64,000 nucleotides of DNA, from assembly GCA_038049695.1 (NCBI GenBank), contig CP142454.1, positions 88,186,501 to 88,250,500 of the forward strand. Direction: 5' to 3'. The number at the start of each line of letters is the position of its first letter. Within the stretch, counting starts at the first letter, position 1. The notes beneath the pieces were generated by a model. That model was not told the origin of the DNA, searched no databases, and saw nothing but the letters and a program-made list of their open reading frames with translations. A program made the position numbers and the translations under genes. Source of the stretch: Cinnamomum chago. Taxonomy: Eukaryota > Streptophyta > Magnoliopsida > Laurales > Lauraceae. This document shows positions 20,320 through 31,335 of the stretch, one piece after another.

Positions 20320-22608
20320 TTGAACTACATGTCCCCACAATTGGCCTTATTAGCCCGCCAACTACAGAACTTCAAACAACTCAAACAATTCCATGCACAC
20401 ATCATTCAACTTTCCCTCCATCACAACGTCTACTTCCTCTCTACTCTTCTTACCCAATGCGTCCGTCTTCGCTCCCCCTTGTCTTATGCACGCCATCTAT
20501 TCGACTCTGCGCCCCACCCAAATCTCCCCATCTTTACTTCCATGCTCAAATTATACTCCCATTTCGGCTCCCACGACGATGTCATTGGTCTCTTTCGCCG
20601 AATGCAGGCCTCCAATCTAAGGCCCGACGCTTTCGTCTTCCCCATCTTGATCAAATCAGCGGGGAAGGCGGGAACTGGGATCCAAACCCAAGTTTTGAAA
20701 TTGGGTTTCGAATCAGATCGATACGTTCGGAACGCGATGATGGACATGTATGCGAAACATGGTGCGATGGACGTTGCCCGGAAGGTGTTTGATGGAATTC
20801 CTGACAAGGCCGTCTCCGATTGGAATGTGATGGTTTCTGGGTATTGGAGGTGGGGTGATGAAGTTGAAGCTCGTTGCATGTTTGATTCTATGCCGGAGAG
20901 GAATGTTGTGTCTTGGACGGCTATGGTCAGTGGGTATTCTAAGTGTGGTGATTTGGAGAATGCGCGGAGGATTTTTGAGGAGATGCCCGAGAAAAGTGTG
21001 GCGTCGTGGAATGCGTTGCTGTCTGGTTATGCACAGAAAGGGCTTGTGGAAGATGGGCTGAGGGTGTTTGAGGAGATGATGGATGCAGGATTTCGACCTG
21101 ATGAGACAACCTGGGTCACTGTCATCTCAATGTGCTCGGTGAGGGGGGATCTTAGGCTTGCAGAGTCGCTGGTTGGAACTCTTCATCAAAGGCAGATAGA
21201 GTTGAATTGCTTTGTTAAGACAGCATTGATAGACATGTATGCCAAGTGTGGCAGCCTGGAGACTGCGCAACAGATCTTCAGCAGTATGGCATTTCGGAAC
21301 CCGGTGACTTGGAATGCAATGATATCAGGGTATTCGAGGAATGGCAACTTGACATTGGCAAGAGAGCTCTTTGATAAGATGCCAGAAAGGAATGTTATTT
21401 CATGGAATTCCATGATAGCTGGTTATGCTCAAAATGGGCATTCTGCGACAGCAATCAAACTTTTTAAAGAAATGGTGAGGACAAAAGACTTGAAGCCAGA
21501 TGAAGTAACAATGGTGAGTGTCATTTCTGCTTGTGGGCATTTAGGTGCTCTAGAATTGGGTACATGGGTAGTGAAGTTCATCGTGGAGAACCAGATCCAG
21601 TTAAGCATTTCAGGATACAACTCACTGATTTTTATGTACTCAAGATGTGGGAGCATGGAAGAGGCTAAGAAAGTTTTTCGAGAGATGCCATTAAGAGACT
21701 TAGTTTCATACAATTCTCTGATTGCAGGATTTGCAATTCATGGACACGGACATGAGGCTCTAGAATTGCTATCAAGAATGAAAGAGGAAGGTGTTGAACC
21801 AGATAGAATAACATTTATTGGCATGTTAACAGCATGTAGCCATGCAGGACTGTCTAAACAAGGCCGCCAGATTTTTGAATCCATTGAATATCCAGCCGTA
21901 GATCACTATTCTTGCATGGTTGATCTGTTGGGTCGAGCTGGTGAATTGGATGAAGCGAAGAGACTAGTGAACAGCATGCCAATGAAGCCACATGCAGGTG
22001 TTTACGGTTCCCTCCTCAACGCCGCCCGTATCCACAAACATGTTGAGCTTGGGGAGCTAGCTGCGAAAGAGCTCTTTGAGCTTGAGCCAGAGAATCCTGG
22101 CAATTATGTGTTGCTTTCGAACATCTATGCATCTCTAGGGAGGTGGGGAGATGTCGAGAGGGTCTGGAAGTTAATGCAAGCGAGGGGAGTGAAGAAGACG
22201 ACTGCATGTAGTTGGGTCGAATTTAATCATAAAATCCATCAGTTTATCGCAGGAGACAGGTCTCATGAACGAACAAAAAAGATCTATGAGGTGTTGGAAA
22301 AACTGGGAAAGAGAATGAGGGAGCTTGGATACATTGCTGATAAGAGATGTGTTCTAAGAGACGTTGAAGAGGAAGAGAAAGAAGAAATGGTAGGGACTCA
22401 TAGTGAGAAGTTGGCCGTTGGTTTTGGTCTTTTGGTTAGCAAAGCAGGGGAAGTTATAAGGGTGGTGAAGAACCTTAGAGTCTGCGGAGATTGCCATATT
22501 GCCATTAAGATGATTTCAAAACTGACAGGAAGGGAGATAGTTGTGAGGGACAACAATAGGTTTCATAGGTTTAAGGATGGGGAGTGCTCTTGCAAGGATT
22601 ACTGGTGA
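20320..22608 (+). CDS. PPR protein, PLS class with E and DYW domains, 762 aa
   Basis: This is an intronless pentatricopeptide repeat protein. Repeats run from about residue 40 to 560, with typical PLS phrases such as WNAMISGYSRNG, ALIDMYAKCG, ELFDKMPERNVISWNSMIAG and LKPDEVTMVSVISAC. The E/E+ region follows, then a C-terminal DYW domain. That domain has the zinc-site residues HSE (694-696) and CGDC (722-725) of the cytidine-deaminase-like fold and ends CSCKDYW (756-762). Proteins of this class bind organellar transcripts and act in C-to-U RNA editing in plastids or mitochondria (established for the family); the target here cannot be read from sequence. The first 35 residues hold the upstream LKQFHAHII-type motif, and no strong transit peptide is obvious. 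MSPQL at residue 4 is an alternative start. All key residues are present and no frame break is seen. Confidence 0.97.
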   Translation: MNYMSPQLALLARQLQNFKQLKQFHAHIIQLSLHHNVYFLSTLLTQCVRLRSPLSYARHLFDSAPHPNLPIFTSMLKLYSHFGSHDDVIGLFRRMQASNLRPDAFVFPILIKSAGKAGTGIQTQVLKLGFESDRYVRNAMMDMYAKHGAMDVARKVFDGIPDKAVSDWNVMVSGYWRWGDEVEARCMFDSMPERNVVSWTAMVSGYSKCGDLENARRIFEEMPEKSVASWNALLSGYAQKGLVEDGLRVFEEMMDAGFRPDETTWVTVISMCSVRGDLRLAESLVGTLHQRQIELNCFVKTALIDMYAKCGSLETAQQIFSSMAFRNPVTWNAMISGYSRNGNLTLARELFDKMPERNVISWNSMIAGYAQNGHSATAIKLFKEMVRTKDLKPDEVTMVSVISACGHLGALELGTWVVKFIVENQIQLSISGYNSLIFMYSRCGSMEEAKKVFREMPLRDLVSYNSLIAGFAIHGHGHEALELLSRMKEEGVEPDRITFIGMLTACSHAGLSKQGRQIFESIEYPAVDHYSCMVDLLGRAGELDEAKRLVNSMPMKPHAGVYGSLLNAARIHKHVELGELAAKELFELEPENPGNYVLLSNIYASLGRWGDVERVWKLMQARGVKKTTACSWVEFNHKIHQFIAGDRSHERTKKIYEVLEKLGKRMRELGYIADKRCVLRDVEEEEKEEMVGTHSEKLAVGFGLLVSKAGEVIRVVKNLRVCGDCHIAIKMISKLTGREIVVRDNNRFHRFKDGECSCKDYW

Positions 22609-24569
22609 GGTCGTCTCGTATGCACATCAATCTCCAAGACATATAACCATTGAGGCCGATGGAAACCTCAAACCAGCACTTCACAGTCCTTTACTTAGGC
22701 TTGATCCTAAGATTCCATGAGGAGGAGAATGCCCACACTATCATGCTAGTCGCGAGAAAGGCAGGGGGATGACCTTTTGGTCCTTCAGAATTTCATGGAC
22801 CTTTACAGGAGAACCATTTTGAACACTTTCTCAGATGAGTGGAATGATTTAGAAGCATCACTAGATGATTAACATATGGCGGTTATGACATCAATGATAA
22901 AATCTTTGAAATGGAAAAAATATGAGGAATTTTTCTGAAATGCATGAACGGATTTTGTGATCTGAAGTTAATAGCTTGTCATCAAGAACTTGCATCACTC
23001 CTATTACAGTGGACAATATCAATGAAATGCATCACTTGGAAAGTTATCACAGAGTCATGCAGGGAGAGGGAATTTGTCAATGCTTGAATTCACAAGTTCT
23101 TGACCTCAGAATACATGGCAAACAATATTGCATTTGCTTTTGGTACTACTATGGGTTAATCCAGTTGTATATTCAATTAATGTGGGATTACAATTGGGTT
23201 AAATGAAGGGATATACAGATTCTCCAAATAGAGACAATCCAGTGCCCAACAAGGGCTTGAAATTTACATTTTTTTTTTTTTTGTGTGCTTTTGTCTCTTT
23301 CACTTGGATCTCTTGGATTCTTAAGTTGCATCTTGCTGGCTATTGCTTGTGATTTCTTCTTTCTTTTGTGATTTTGGTGTTTTGGTTGTATCCAAGTTGT
23401 ATTTAGAAGCCTGAGCAAGGCTCAAGCTACATCAGTTGCTATCAAATCATCTCAACCTTGATCAACTAAGGGTTTACATTGTTGTTTATGTGAATATGCC
23501 TCCTCATCTAGCTAGAGATAGAGGGCACTGGGTTAAAGAATGACACCATTGCCAATGCCAATGATCCCCAAGGTGCATTATCAGGAGCAGAGAAGATAGG
23601 TTGAAGCTTTGGTCAGTGCCTTGAGTGCGGGGAACCATAGAAACTTCATGATGATTTAAATGAAAATTACAATTTCCAAGTGATTTCAAGATGTTATTTC
23701 AAGTGTTTTACAAGTCTCTTAACAACTACTATCTTGATTGACGGAATATTGGAAGCAACTTGTTGAGAGACTTGTAATAGTAAGAAAAAGCTTATAATAA
23801 AAGAAATCTTAAACTTTCCTAAATTAGGAATGGTATTAGTGTATTAACTAAGACTTGCAAGGACAATAAACATACAAGACCACTTAGGATTTTGCAAATC
23901 ATTTGTCTATATATATATTGTTGGTTTTTAGAAAATATCCAACAATCCTCCACTATTTTTTAAAAACATTTTTTTTGGAAATTATATTAATAATAATAAA
24001 ATCACTAAAAATTGTATAATGCATATTCCCTCACAGGTGGATGTCCCTTGTGCCAGAAGATAGAATATGTTATCATAAAACTTTAGTAAGTGATCTAAGT
24101 GAAGCTCAAGTTGCATATTCACGTTATATAATGTAGTCGGGCATCCATATTCTACGCCCTGCGCTATTTCATAGGTTATGCACTAGCTCTAGTCTTAGCG
24201 AATGCTCTAGAGTGTTACCGACAAGACCCATGGGAGGTGACCATGATCTCCACTTCCGCAAATGCAAACCCATAAAAGTGCTTTTGCTCACTCAGCACTA
24301 AGTCATGAGTCTATTAAGGACTATAAAGTCCAGCCTAACATAGGCTAAAGCTAAACAGTGCGCGAACCTCAGAAATAGGCAAATTTGGAACACATCAATT
24401 TTTTCACTAATTCTAAATAAAGAAATGTGCATGGTGAGAAATATCTCAATATACCATTTAGTGGTCGGTATATCTAACCAAACTTCCTTTGATCTCTAAC
24501 TTGGAAGTTAAGAGTAGGATATGATTAGGTCCATCCCTTTGTCGGTAAACACATCTCCCTCAAGGTTTA
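22609..24569. other. 3' region of the PPR gene and intergenic DNA
   Basis: No coding region recognised. A poly-T run lies near 23269-23282. The stretch around 23696-23780 contains AACTTGTTGAGAGACTTGTAATAG and a related inverted phrase (CAAGTCTCTTAACAA). The remainder is featureless by eye. Confidence 0.4.
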
Positions 24570-24870
24570 GGGCTCGTTTCTTACTAGAATTCCCGATAGG
24601 AATTCTAGACATTGGGATTTTTGGGACATGATGGGACATCATTTCTCCTACCATTTGCAAATCTCATGTTTCTTGCCGAGCATTTCAAAATTCCAGATGC
24701 ATGAAAGGTCTCAAATGACTTTTGAAAATTGAGGAATCCCACCATCTTTGCATATTAGTGGAATTCTTGGACACTAAAGTCCAAAGGAGCATTCAGGAAT
24801 CACACTATGTCTGGGAATTCAGAAATTCCCCAGATAGAGATTCCTTGAATTCTAGAAAAGAAAAAGGCCC
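24570..24870. mobile_element. MITE of the Harbinger-related family, about 301 bp
   Basis: The left end GGGCTCGTTTCTTACTAGAATTC pairs with the right end GAATTCTAGAAAAGAAAAAGGCCC. The interior has several GGAATTC/GAATTCC motifs. The left flank is TTA, the usual PIF/Harbinger target; the right flank reads TAG, so the duplication is not clean. The terminal sequence resembles the element at 42866-43226 and the ends of the large decayed element at 57736-62408. Confidence 0.65.
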
Positions 24871-25975
24871 TAGTCTCAATCTCAATGATATAATATCACT
24901 TTGAGAAATTAGGGAGGGGAGAGGGGGTTATTCACCACAATTTGTACCTCATTTACCTTAATTTTACTTGTGTTCGTTGACATTTGTCGATGAAAGAAGT
25001 GCCTCAATTAGTTGTTTCATACTTTCTTTTATTCATATCCACGTTTTGTGTTCTGGTCCAATGGATGATGATGCAATATCCATGATCTGTGATCCGATCT
25101 AATAGATGATAATGCAATGTCCACATCTGTGATCTGATTGATAATTGTACTGACCAAGATCTTGCGATCTAATTTGATGGATGATGATGCAATATCTATA
25201 ATTTAACTTGTCACCCAATCATGAATATCTACTCTGCATCATTTCAAAAATACTAACACAAGAAAAGGATTATTGCTTCATTCTCCAATTAATAATCCAA
25301 CACATATATTAGCCTCAAGTTGTACACAAATATAATTAATGATGCAAAATATGTCATATAATCCAACATATAATCACATAAATTACAAATTAATTACAAT
25401 CTCTCAAATGGCTAAGCCCCATGGATTAGTCTCAAAATATGTAACCTTGACTAAAAAACACTTGATCTGATCACCAATGGATCAAATCAAATGAGCACTT
25501 GATGATCTTAGAAATGTTAAACATCAAACTCAAAAAATATGGTTAGTGTAAGTAAACTCAAGTCATTCAATGCGACCAAACTCAAAAATTGAAGACTCAA
25601 TAAATGAAGTAAAATGCATGTTTATGTACAATACTAAAGAAATCCAATGGTAGAATTTAGCTCATGTAGTCCTGATGGCATGGAAGTACCGAATAGAATG
25701 GATAATAGACCTATCTATAGGCATAAACCACAACGTAAGTCCCATCTACAACCCGGTTTTTATATGTTCGGCCCAAATTTGAATGGTCTGGATGAACTCT
25801 TATAAAAAGTCAAGTTGAAAGGTGTGAGGTCAATAGTGCTATAAAATTCTGTGGGACAGAGTAATAGTGATCCATATTAGGAAAAACAACACATCTCAAA
25901 ATTCGAATTTTTTGAAAAAACCTTTCAAGATAACTAACTTCCCACTTTTCTCTTCATAATAAAAGGTCAGGGTTG
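24871..25975. other. Intergenic with short degenerate direct repeats
   Basis: Near 25055-25200 the phrase GATGATGATGCAATATC(C/T)AT and close variants recur three times. No gene recognised. Confidence 0.4.
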
Positions 25976-27127
25976 GAAATGGGTATTCGATTATTTGGTT
26001 ATCCGAAAGTTTAGATCCGTAGACCCGAGACCCGGCATATGTATTTTACAGTTTTGCAAACTATGCCTTAAAATCAAAAAAGTTTTGGACATTCTTATGT
26101 ATAATACTACTACTGGAGGTAACATGCTTGATGCAATGTTTATAAGCTGAATGATAAGTTTAATTTAAGAAAAAGAAAAGAAAAAAAACCAGAGACAGAG
26201 AAATCGAAACCGATTTGATTTCAACCTTCTAGGCGCACCTAGTTTTGGAACCGGATTTGGATTTTTCTATCGGAACCGGCCGGTTCCAAATCAAAACCGG
26301 AACAGTTATTTTTAAATGAGTCTGGAGCTCGTGACGATGACAATAATGATGATGATGATGATTGAATGAGTTTGGATTGCGGAGTTTTTCGGATTTGTAT
26401 GTCGTCTGCGAAGGAGCTCATAATTGCAAGGGAAGATGATCCGCCAAGCTATGAATGGGTTTCTACTTTCTCTCCCTGAATCAAGGTCAGTACAATTTTT
26501 TCCTGCTGCTCCATTCCCTATCTTAGTTTCCATTTGTATGTTTAACAGTAGTTTTGCTTCATGTGAATTTTTCTTCTTGAATTTCCATAAAGCTATTATG
26601 GAGGTTTTATTGTCTTTTGTAGAACCAGAGAACGGAGAAATAAAACCTATAATGGTATTGGTAGCAGAAGCATGTGTTGGATGCCATCATTGGGAAGTTT
26701 GCCCCCTATAATGTGTTGGAACCTTGTGCCCCAAGATGGTAAGTATTTTTACCGAAGAGTTTTATTTATAAGAGAGTGGCTACTTACACATACACACTGC
26801 AAGCAACTCTCCGCATGCTGTATTTTTAAAAGAAAAATAAAAAAAAATTCCTAAACTACTCATATTCCTCTCCTTCTCTCTCACCCTATTCCGGCCACCT
26901 CCGCCCAACCCCGCCGCCTCCAATCCCTCTCCCTCTCCTAGGGTTGTAAACGGGTTGGTTCCGGACCCGGAATTGAAATTGGTTTCTTAGGTCTCGAGTC
27001 CACGGGTCCGAACTAAGGTGAAACCGGACCCGGACCCATTTACTTATCAGTGCCTAAATAAAGACCCTGATCCAGTTTTTAATTAGTCGGAACATACTGA
27101 TAATCGAATAATCAGATACCCATTTCG
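25976..27127. mobile_element. Composite element with inverted ends and gene-like interior
   Basis: The left end (AATGGGTATTCGATTATTTG, near 25979) and right end (complement of AATGGGTATCTGATTATTCG, near 27125) are imperfect inverted repeats. Both are followed inward by GACCCGAGACC/GACTCGAGACC and GGAACCGG-rich blocks. Between them, about 26330-26930 has gene-like composition. It contains a short frame starting ATGTCGTCTGCGAAGG at 26399 and donor-like junctions AAGGTCAGT (near 26484) and ATGGTAAGT (near 26737). This could be a hAT-like element that captured host exons, or two unrelated repeat fragments around a gene relic. No target duplication identified. Confidence 0.4.
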
Positions 27128-28121
27128 TCTCTCTCTCTCTCCCATTACGATTATTTTGTCCGTCGGATAACACTTGTATCTCACCATTTAGACGATCATG
27201 ATGAAGTTCATAGGAAGCATTAGACCCATCATCGTGCGTATTATTTATATTCATTTCCTCATTTTGTTTGTCTACTATTATATCTACTAAAAAAAGGAAT
27301 ATAGTAAATAATTGTCTTCGTCCTGTCTATGAAGAACTTGGATCAGCCAACAAGATGGACTGTTTCTTCTCCCTTCTATGTTTTTTCTTCTTTCTATTTG
27401 TGTAGTTTCGGGTTAACTCATGCATCTTATCCATAGTGGGGCCCACCTATTTGGTATCTAAAATTTTTCATTATAACATATTTTAGGCCAACAATAAGCT
27501 GTATCAAGTATAACAATACACTTGAATAAAAAAAACATAAAAAATTAATATGTTTGTATCTACAATGGAACTCAATTATATAAAATATGAATTACATGTG
27601 AAAAAAATGCCCTATGTGTTGCATGGGATATGAAAAAAATTCAATCTAATATGTTTTGGTCACTGTAAGATTTATCAAGCAATACATACTTGGATAAAAT
27701 GTTACACAAGACAAAATATGTTTTACACATGATCGATTTGAGGTGGGACCATATGTGAATAAGATGAAATTTGATGAGGGCCCATCCAATATGGGTGCAA
27801 TTGTTTTGGGTAATGTTAATTTTTAATAGGTGGGCCTCATTATAAGGCCTCACAAATCTCTTGAGTTCAAGCTGTGGGTCACAAATTTTAGATCCTTCAG
27901 GCTCTGCTCCACACTATCATCCATGCTATTAGATCCTTATTTCTTTATATGTGGGCCTTGCTAGACATTATTAACTGTGAAAATAGATTCTCTAAGGCTT
28001 GTACTCAGGAAAACTTCATGAGGCTCTACAGTAAAAGTTCAGAATAAATGTCCAGTTTCACACTGATAGGAGACGGACCCACTGAAGTGCTTCACAAATA
28101 TTGTGTTTCATACATACCCAA
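27128..28121. other. Intergenic, no gene recognised
   Basis: AT-rich with dispersed GGGCCCACC-type phrases, common in plant intergenic DNA. Nothing coding is supported. Confidence 0.4.
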
Positions 28122-28296
28122 GGGGTAGGTCAGTTGGCATAGGACCACGGTTTACATTCGAAAGTTATAGGTTCGAAATTGCACTATCACACTGGGGCTA
28201 CAGGGAGTTTACCCGGCTTCCCTCTAGGCCCGGAGGGATTAGTCCAGCCCAAAGGGTTGGAAACCCTATGATAGCAAAAAATAAAATAAAAAATAT
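28122..28296 (+). mobile_element. tRNA-derived SINE, copy 1
   Basis: The A-box-like TAGGTCAGTTGGCATAGG is followed about 25 nt later by B-box GGTTCGAAATT, giving a type 2 pol III promoter. The body contains CACTGGGGCTACAGG, TTCCCTCTAGG and GATTAGTCCAGCCC and ends in an A-rich tail after GATAGC. About 85 percent like the copy at 45142-45313 by eye. No clear target duplication. Confidence 0.85.
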
Positions 28297-29388
28297 ATGA
28301 CCAATGTCCCATTGGATAGGCCCGCCCTTGTTAACATATTTACAGTTTAGGGTAATACATACATTAACTATAGTAACTTATTGAAAAGTACAAAGTAGAA
28401 ATATCTTGCATTAAAGGAGTGAAACTCCATGGCAGGACCCACCTATTGAAAACCCGGGCCGTTCAAAACATACACCCTTCTCGTGTAAAGGGTATACCAA
28501 ATTTTACCATAATAGGAGTTGATCACACTGTAAATTTGACCATTTGATTAAAAAATGTGTTTTATGAATGCGCCTAAGATTGGGTTAATCACATTTTTAA
28601 ACAAGAGACTTTATATGCCTTTAGATGGAAAATGCATGCAAAAAATGCACCTAGTATAAAATGCATGCAAAAAAATGCCCCTCGAGTAAGTCCCACTAAT
28701 GCATAACAACCATGAGATGCCTTTAGATGGAAAGATCTAGAAGAGACTTACCTATACACAAAACTTCAACTATCCTAACCCCTTGACTTATGACCCAAAA
28801 GTTTAATGGACATCACTTTTTATGATTTCAATCTAGAACGGAGTAAAAGTTCAATGAATGTCAAATTTGGGTTGATGACAGTTTATGAGGGGTACTATAT
28901 GTGAAAAGACCGAATTAGCTCAAAGTGGGATTTACTATCTAAAAAATTGGAGTGCAAAAGCAGTGTTTTTTTCTTTGGGTTTGACTCCGATTGAAGTAAA
29001 ATTTAAACCCCACAAGGGTATTCACCAGGTGGATTGAGGGTCACATGTGTAAGCTTGGCGAACCCAACTAGGTGCTTTTGGGGCGTGGTCTAACCTTTTG
29101 ATCATAGCCCACTTCCAAAATCCATATAAAATTTTTGGATCCACCCCCCAAATCCACGTCAAAATCCTAATTTTGCCCCTAAAATCCAACAAGTTATATG
29201 TGTGTCTGCCCCCCAAAAACCTAATATCCTGGGCCCCTGGCTACTTGTAAACTTATTTGTGTCCTTGGTTTTCTTCAGTCTTCTTCAGTCCCTACACTGA
29301 AAAGAATCGACCATTCTATCTTCTTATCCTCTCCTCCTCCTCCTATCCAAAACCTTCTTTCTTCCAACTCCTATTAACCCAACAACAG

Positions 29389-29439
<51 letters not shown>

Positions 29440-29478
29440 TCTGAGCACTACACACTAGACAGTCAATCCATCAAACGC
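28297..29478. other. Intergenic and CHLI 5' region
   Basis: The phrase AAAATGCATGCAAAAAA(A)TGC recurs near 28629 and 28660. A dispersed repeat fragment (GGATCCACCCCCCAAATCC) lies near 29139. The CHLI leader contains a short (CA) run then a (GA)n microsatellite at about 29391-29437. I see no clear TATA box. Confidence 0.5.
29391..29437 (+). repeat. CA/GA microsatellite in the CHLI 5' leader
   Basis: A short (CA)n run followed by about 18 GA units, 40-90 bp before the CHLI start codon. Such GA/CT tracts are common in plant leaders. Its position makes it a likely length polymorphism. Confidence 0.85.
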
Positions 29479-31335
29479 ATGGCGGGTGCTTTTAGTCCCT
29501 CTGCACCAGCAGCTTTCTTGCTCTCTTCCTCTTCTTCTTCCTGCTCTTCAACTCTTCCCTGCTCCGCTCATTCACCTCCTCTATGTAAGACCCCAAAATC
29601 TCTCTCCTCTTTGCATTTCTCACATCTATAGAATTTCATTACTTTCCCCCCATATTTAGCAAGAATCTTCTCTTTTTTTTTTCTTTTTTTCTTTTGCTAC
29701 AGGTCAGATCTACGGTAGGAAATGGGGTTTCCATAAACATCTACGAATTGGGGTTGGTAAGGGACGATCTAATTCCCCTCTTTCAGTTGTAACCAATGTG
29801 GCCACCACTGGAATCAGCTCTACCGACCAGCAGGCACGTTTATAATCTTTCTTCTTTTTCTTCTTCAACTGAATTATCTACACTTGAACTGTTCATTTCA
29901 GTGAGAAAGGAAGTAAATTTAGCCTTAATTACAAGAACAATCAATTTATTATCAATTCAATTAGTGCTAGAGTAGAAACCCCAGAATTGTGCAATTGTGG
30001 AGTGATTTTTATACTTGGATCTTGAAAGAAGTTTTAAAATTTGAACCCTATAGTGGGTTCTTTCAATTAATTTAGGCTGGATTTTGAATGACTATAGTGG
30101 GTTCTTTCAATTAATTTAGGCTGGATTTTGAATGACTATAGTGGGTTCTTTCAATTAATTCAGGCTGGATTTTGAATGACTATAGTGGTTTCTTTCAACT
30201 AATTCAGGCTGGATATTGAATGACTATAGTGGGTTCTTTCAATTAATTTAGGCTGGATTTTGAATGATTAGTGGGTTTTCAGGCACAGAGTCTAGCTGCA
30301 AAAGAAAGCCAGCGCCCTGTCTATCCTTTTTCGGCGATAGTGGGTCAGGATGAGATGAAGCTCTGCCTTCTGCTAAATGTGATTGACCCAAAGATTGGTG
30401 GTGTCATGATCATGGGTGATCGAGGGACGGGGAAATCCACCACTGTTAGATCTTTAGTGGATTTACTTCCTGAAATTAAGGTTGTTTCGGGTGATCCCTT
30501 TAACTCCGATCCGGAAGATCCAGAGTCCATGGGGGTGGAAGTTAGAGAGCGCATGATAAAAGGGGAGAAACTCCCAGTTGTGATATCGAAGATTACCATG
30601 GTTGATTTGCCTCTTGGTGCGACTGAGGATCGCGTGTGTGGCACCATTGATATTGAGAAGGCGCTCACCGAAGGGGTCAAGGCGTTTGAACCTGGCCTCC
30701 TCGCTAAAGCAAATAGAGGGATTCTTTATGTTGATGAGGTTAATCTTTTGGATGATCACCTTGTTGATGTGCTTCTGGATTCTGCCGCATCAGGGTGGAA
30801 CACGGTTGAACGTGAGGGGATCTCAATTTCACATCCAGCTCGTTTTATCCTCATTGGTTCAGGAAATCCAGAGGAAGGCGAGCTGAGGCCGCAGCTTCTT
30901 GATAGATTTGGAATGCACGCACAGGTCGGGACTGTGAGGGATGCGGAACTTAGAGTGAAAATTGTTGAGGAGAGGTCGCAATTTGATCGCAATCCAAAGG
31001 AGTTCCGAGATTCATACAGAGCAGAGCAGGAGAAGCTCCAACAACAGATTCGTGCAGCTAGGCAGTCTCTCTCTTCTGTTCAGATAGATCGTGATCTTCG
31101 TGTGAAGATTTCAAAGGTATGCGCTGAACTGAATGTTGATGGATTGAGAGGTGACATTGTCTCAAACAGGGCTGCGAAAGCTTTGGCTGCTTTGAAGGGA
31201 AGAGACAAAGTAACCACTGAAGATATAGCGACTGTAATCCCAAACTGCTTAAGGCACCGTCTTCGGAAGGACCCATTGGAGTCAATTGATTCAGGATTAC
31301 TTGTCATAGAGAAATTCTATGAGGTGTTTAGCTGA
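29479..31335 (+). CDS. CHLI: Magnesium-chelatase ATPase subunit I, plastid precursor (429 aa)
   Basis: This is the AAA+ subunit of plastid Mg-chelatase, which with CHLD and CHLH inserts Mg into protoporphyrin IX at the committed step of chlorophyll synthesis. Exons 29479-29584, 29703-29833 and 30283-31335 join in frame (106+131+1053 nt) to give 429 residues, close to the roughly 424 of Arabidopsis CHLI. The first 60 or so residues are Ser/Ala-rich, a typical transit peptide. Walker A is GDRGTGKST (124-132) and Walker B is ILYVDE (226-231). [19 protein letters not shown] follows, with the sensor Asn at about 274. Intron 1 is GT-AG. Intron 2 (29834-30282) keeps the frame only with a GC donor (CAG/GCACGT), and it holds a 44-bp minisatellite next to the acceptor. 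Just after the stop, CAAGGTAAG at 31337-31345 could be a donor for a 3' UTR intron. Very confident identification. Confidence 0.97.
30048..30268. repeat. 44-bp minisatellite in CHLI intron 2, five copies
   Basis: Copies start at 30048, 30092, 30136, 30180 and 30224 with CTATAGTGG and end near GATTTTGAATGA. A shortened sixth copy (TTAGTGGGTTTTCAG) forms the 3' splice site, with AG at 30281-30282. Units differ by only a few bases. Confidence 0.95.

Noticed and set aside
20484-20879. 131-aa antisense frame in the PPR gene
   Set aside because: Mirror of the PPR coding strand with no domain of its own.
28122-28200. Functional tRNA gene
   Set aside because: A and B boxes are present, but no cloverleaf acceptor stem can be drawn, and the same body and A-rich tail recur at 45142.
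30345-31307. Several minus-strand and out-of-frame plus-strand frames in CHLI exon 3
   Set aside because: Shadows of the strongly conserved CHLI frame.
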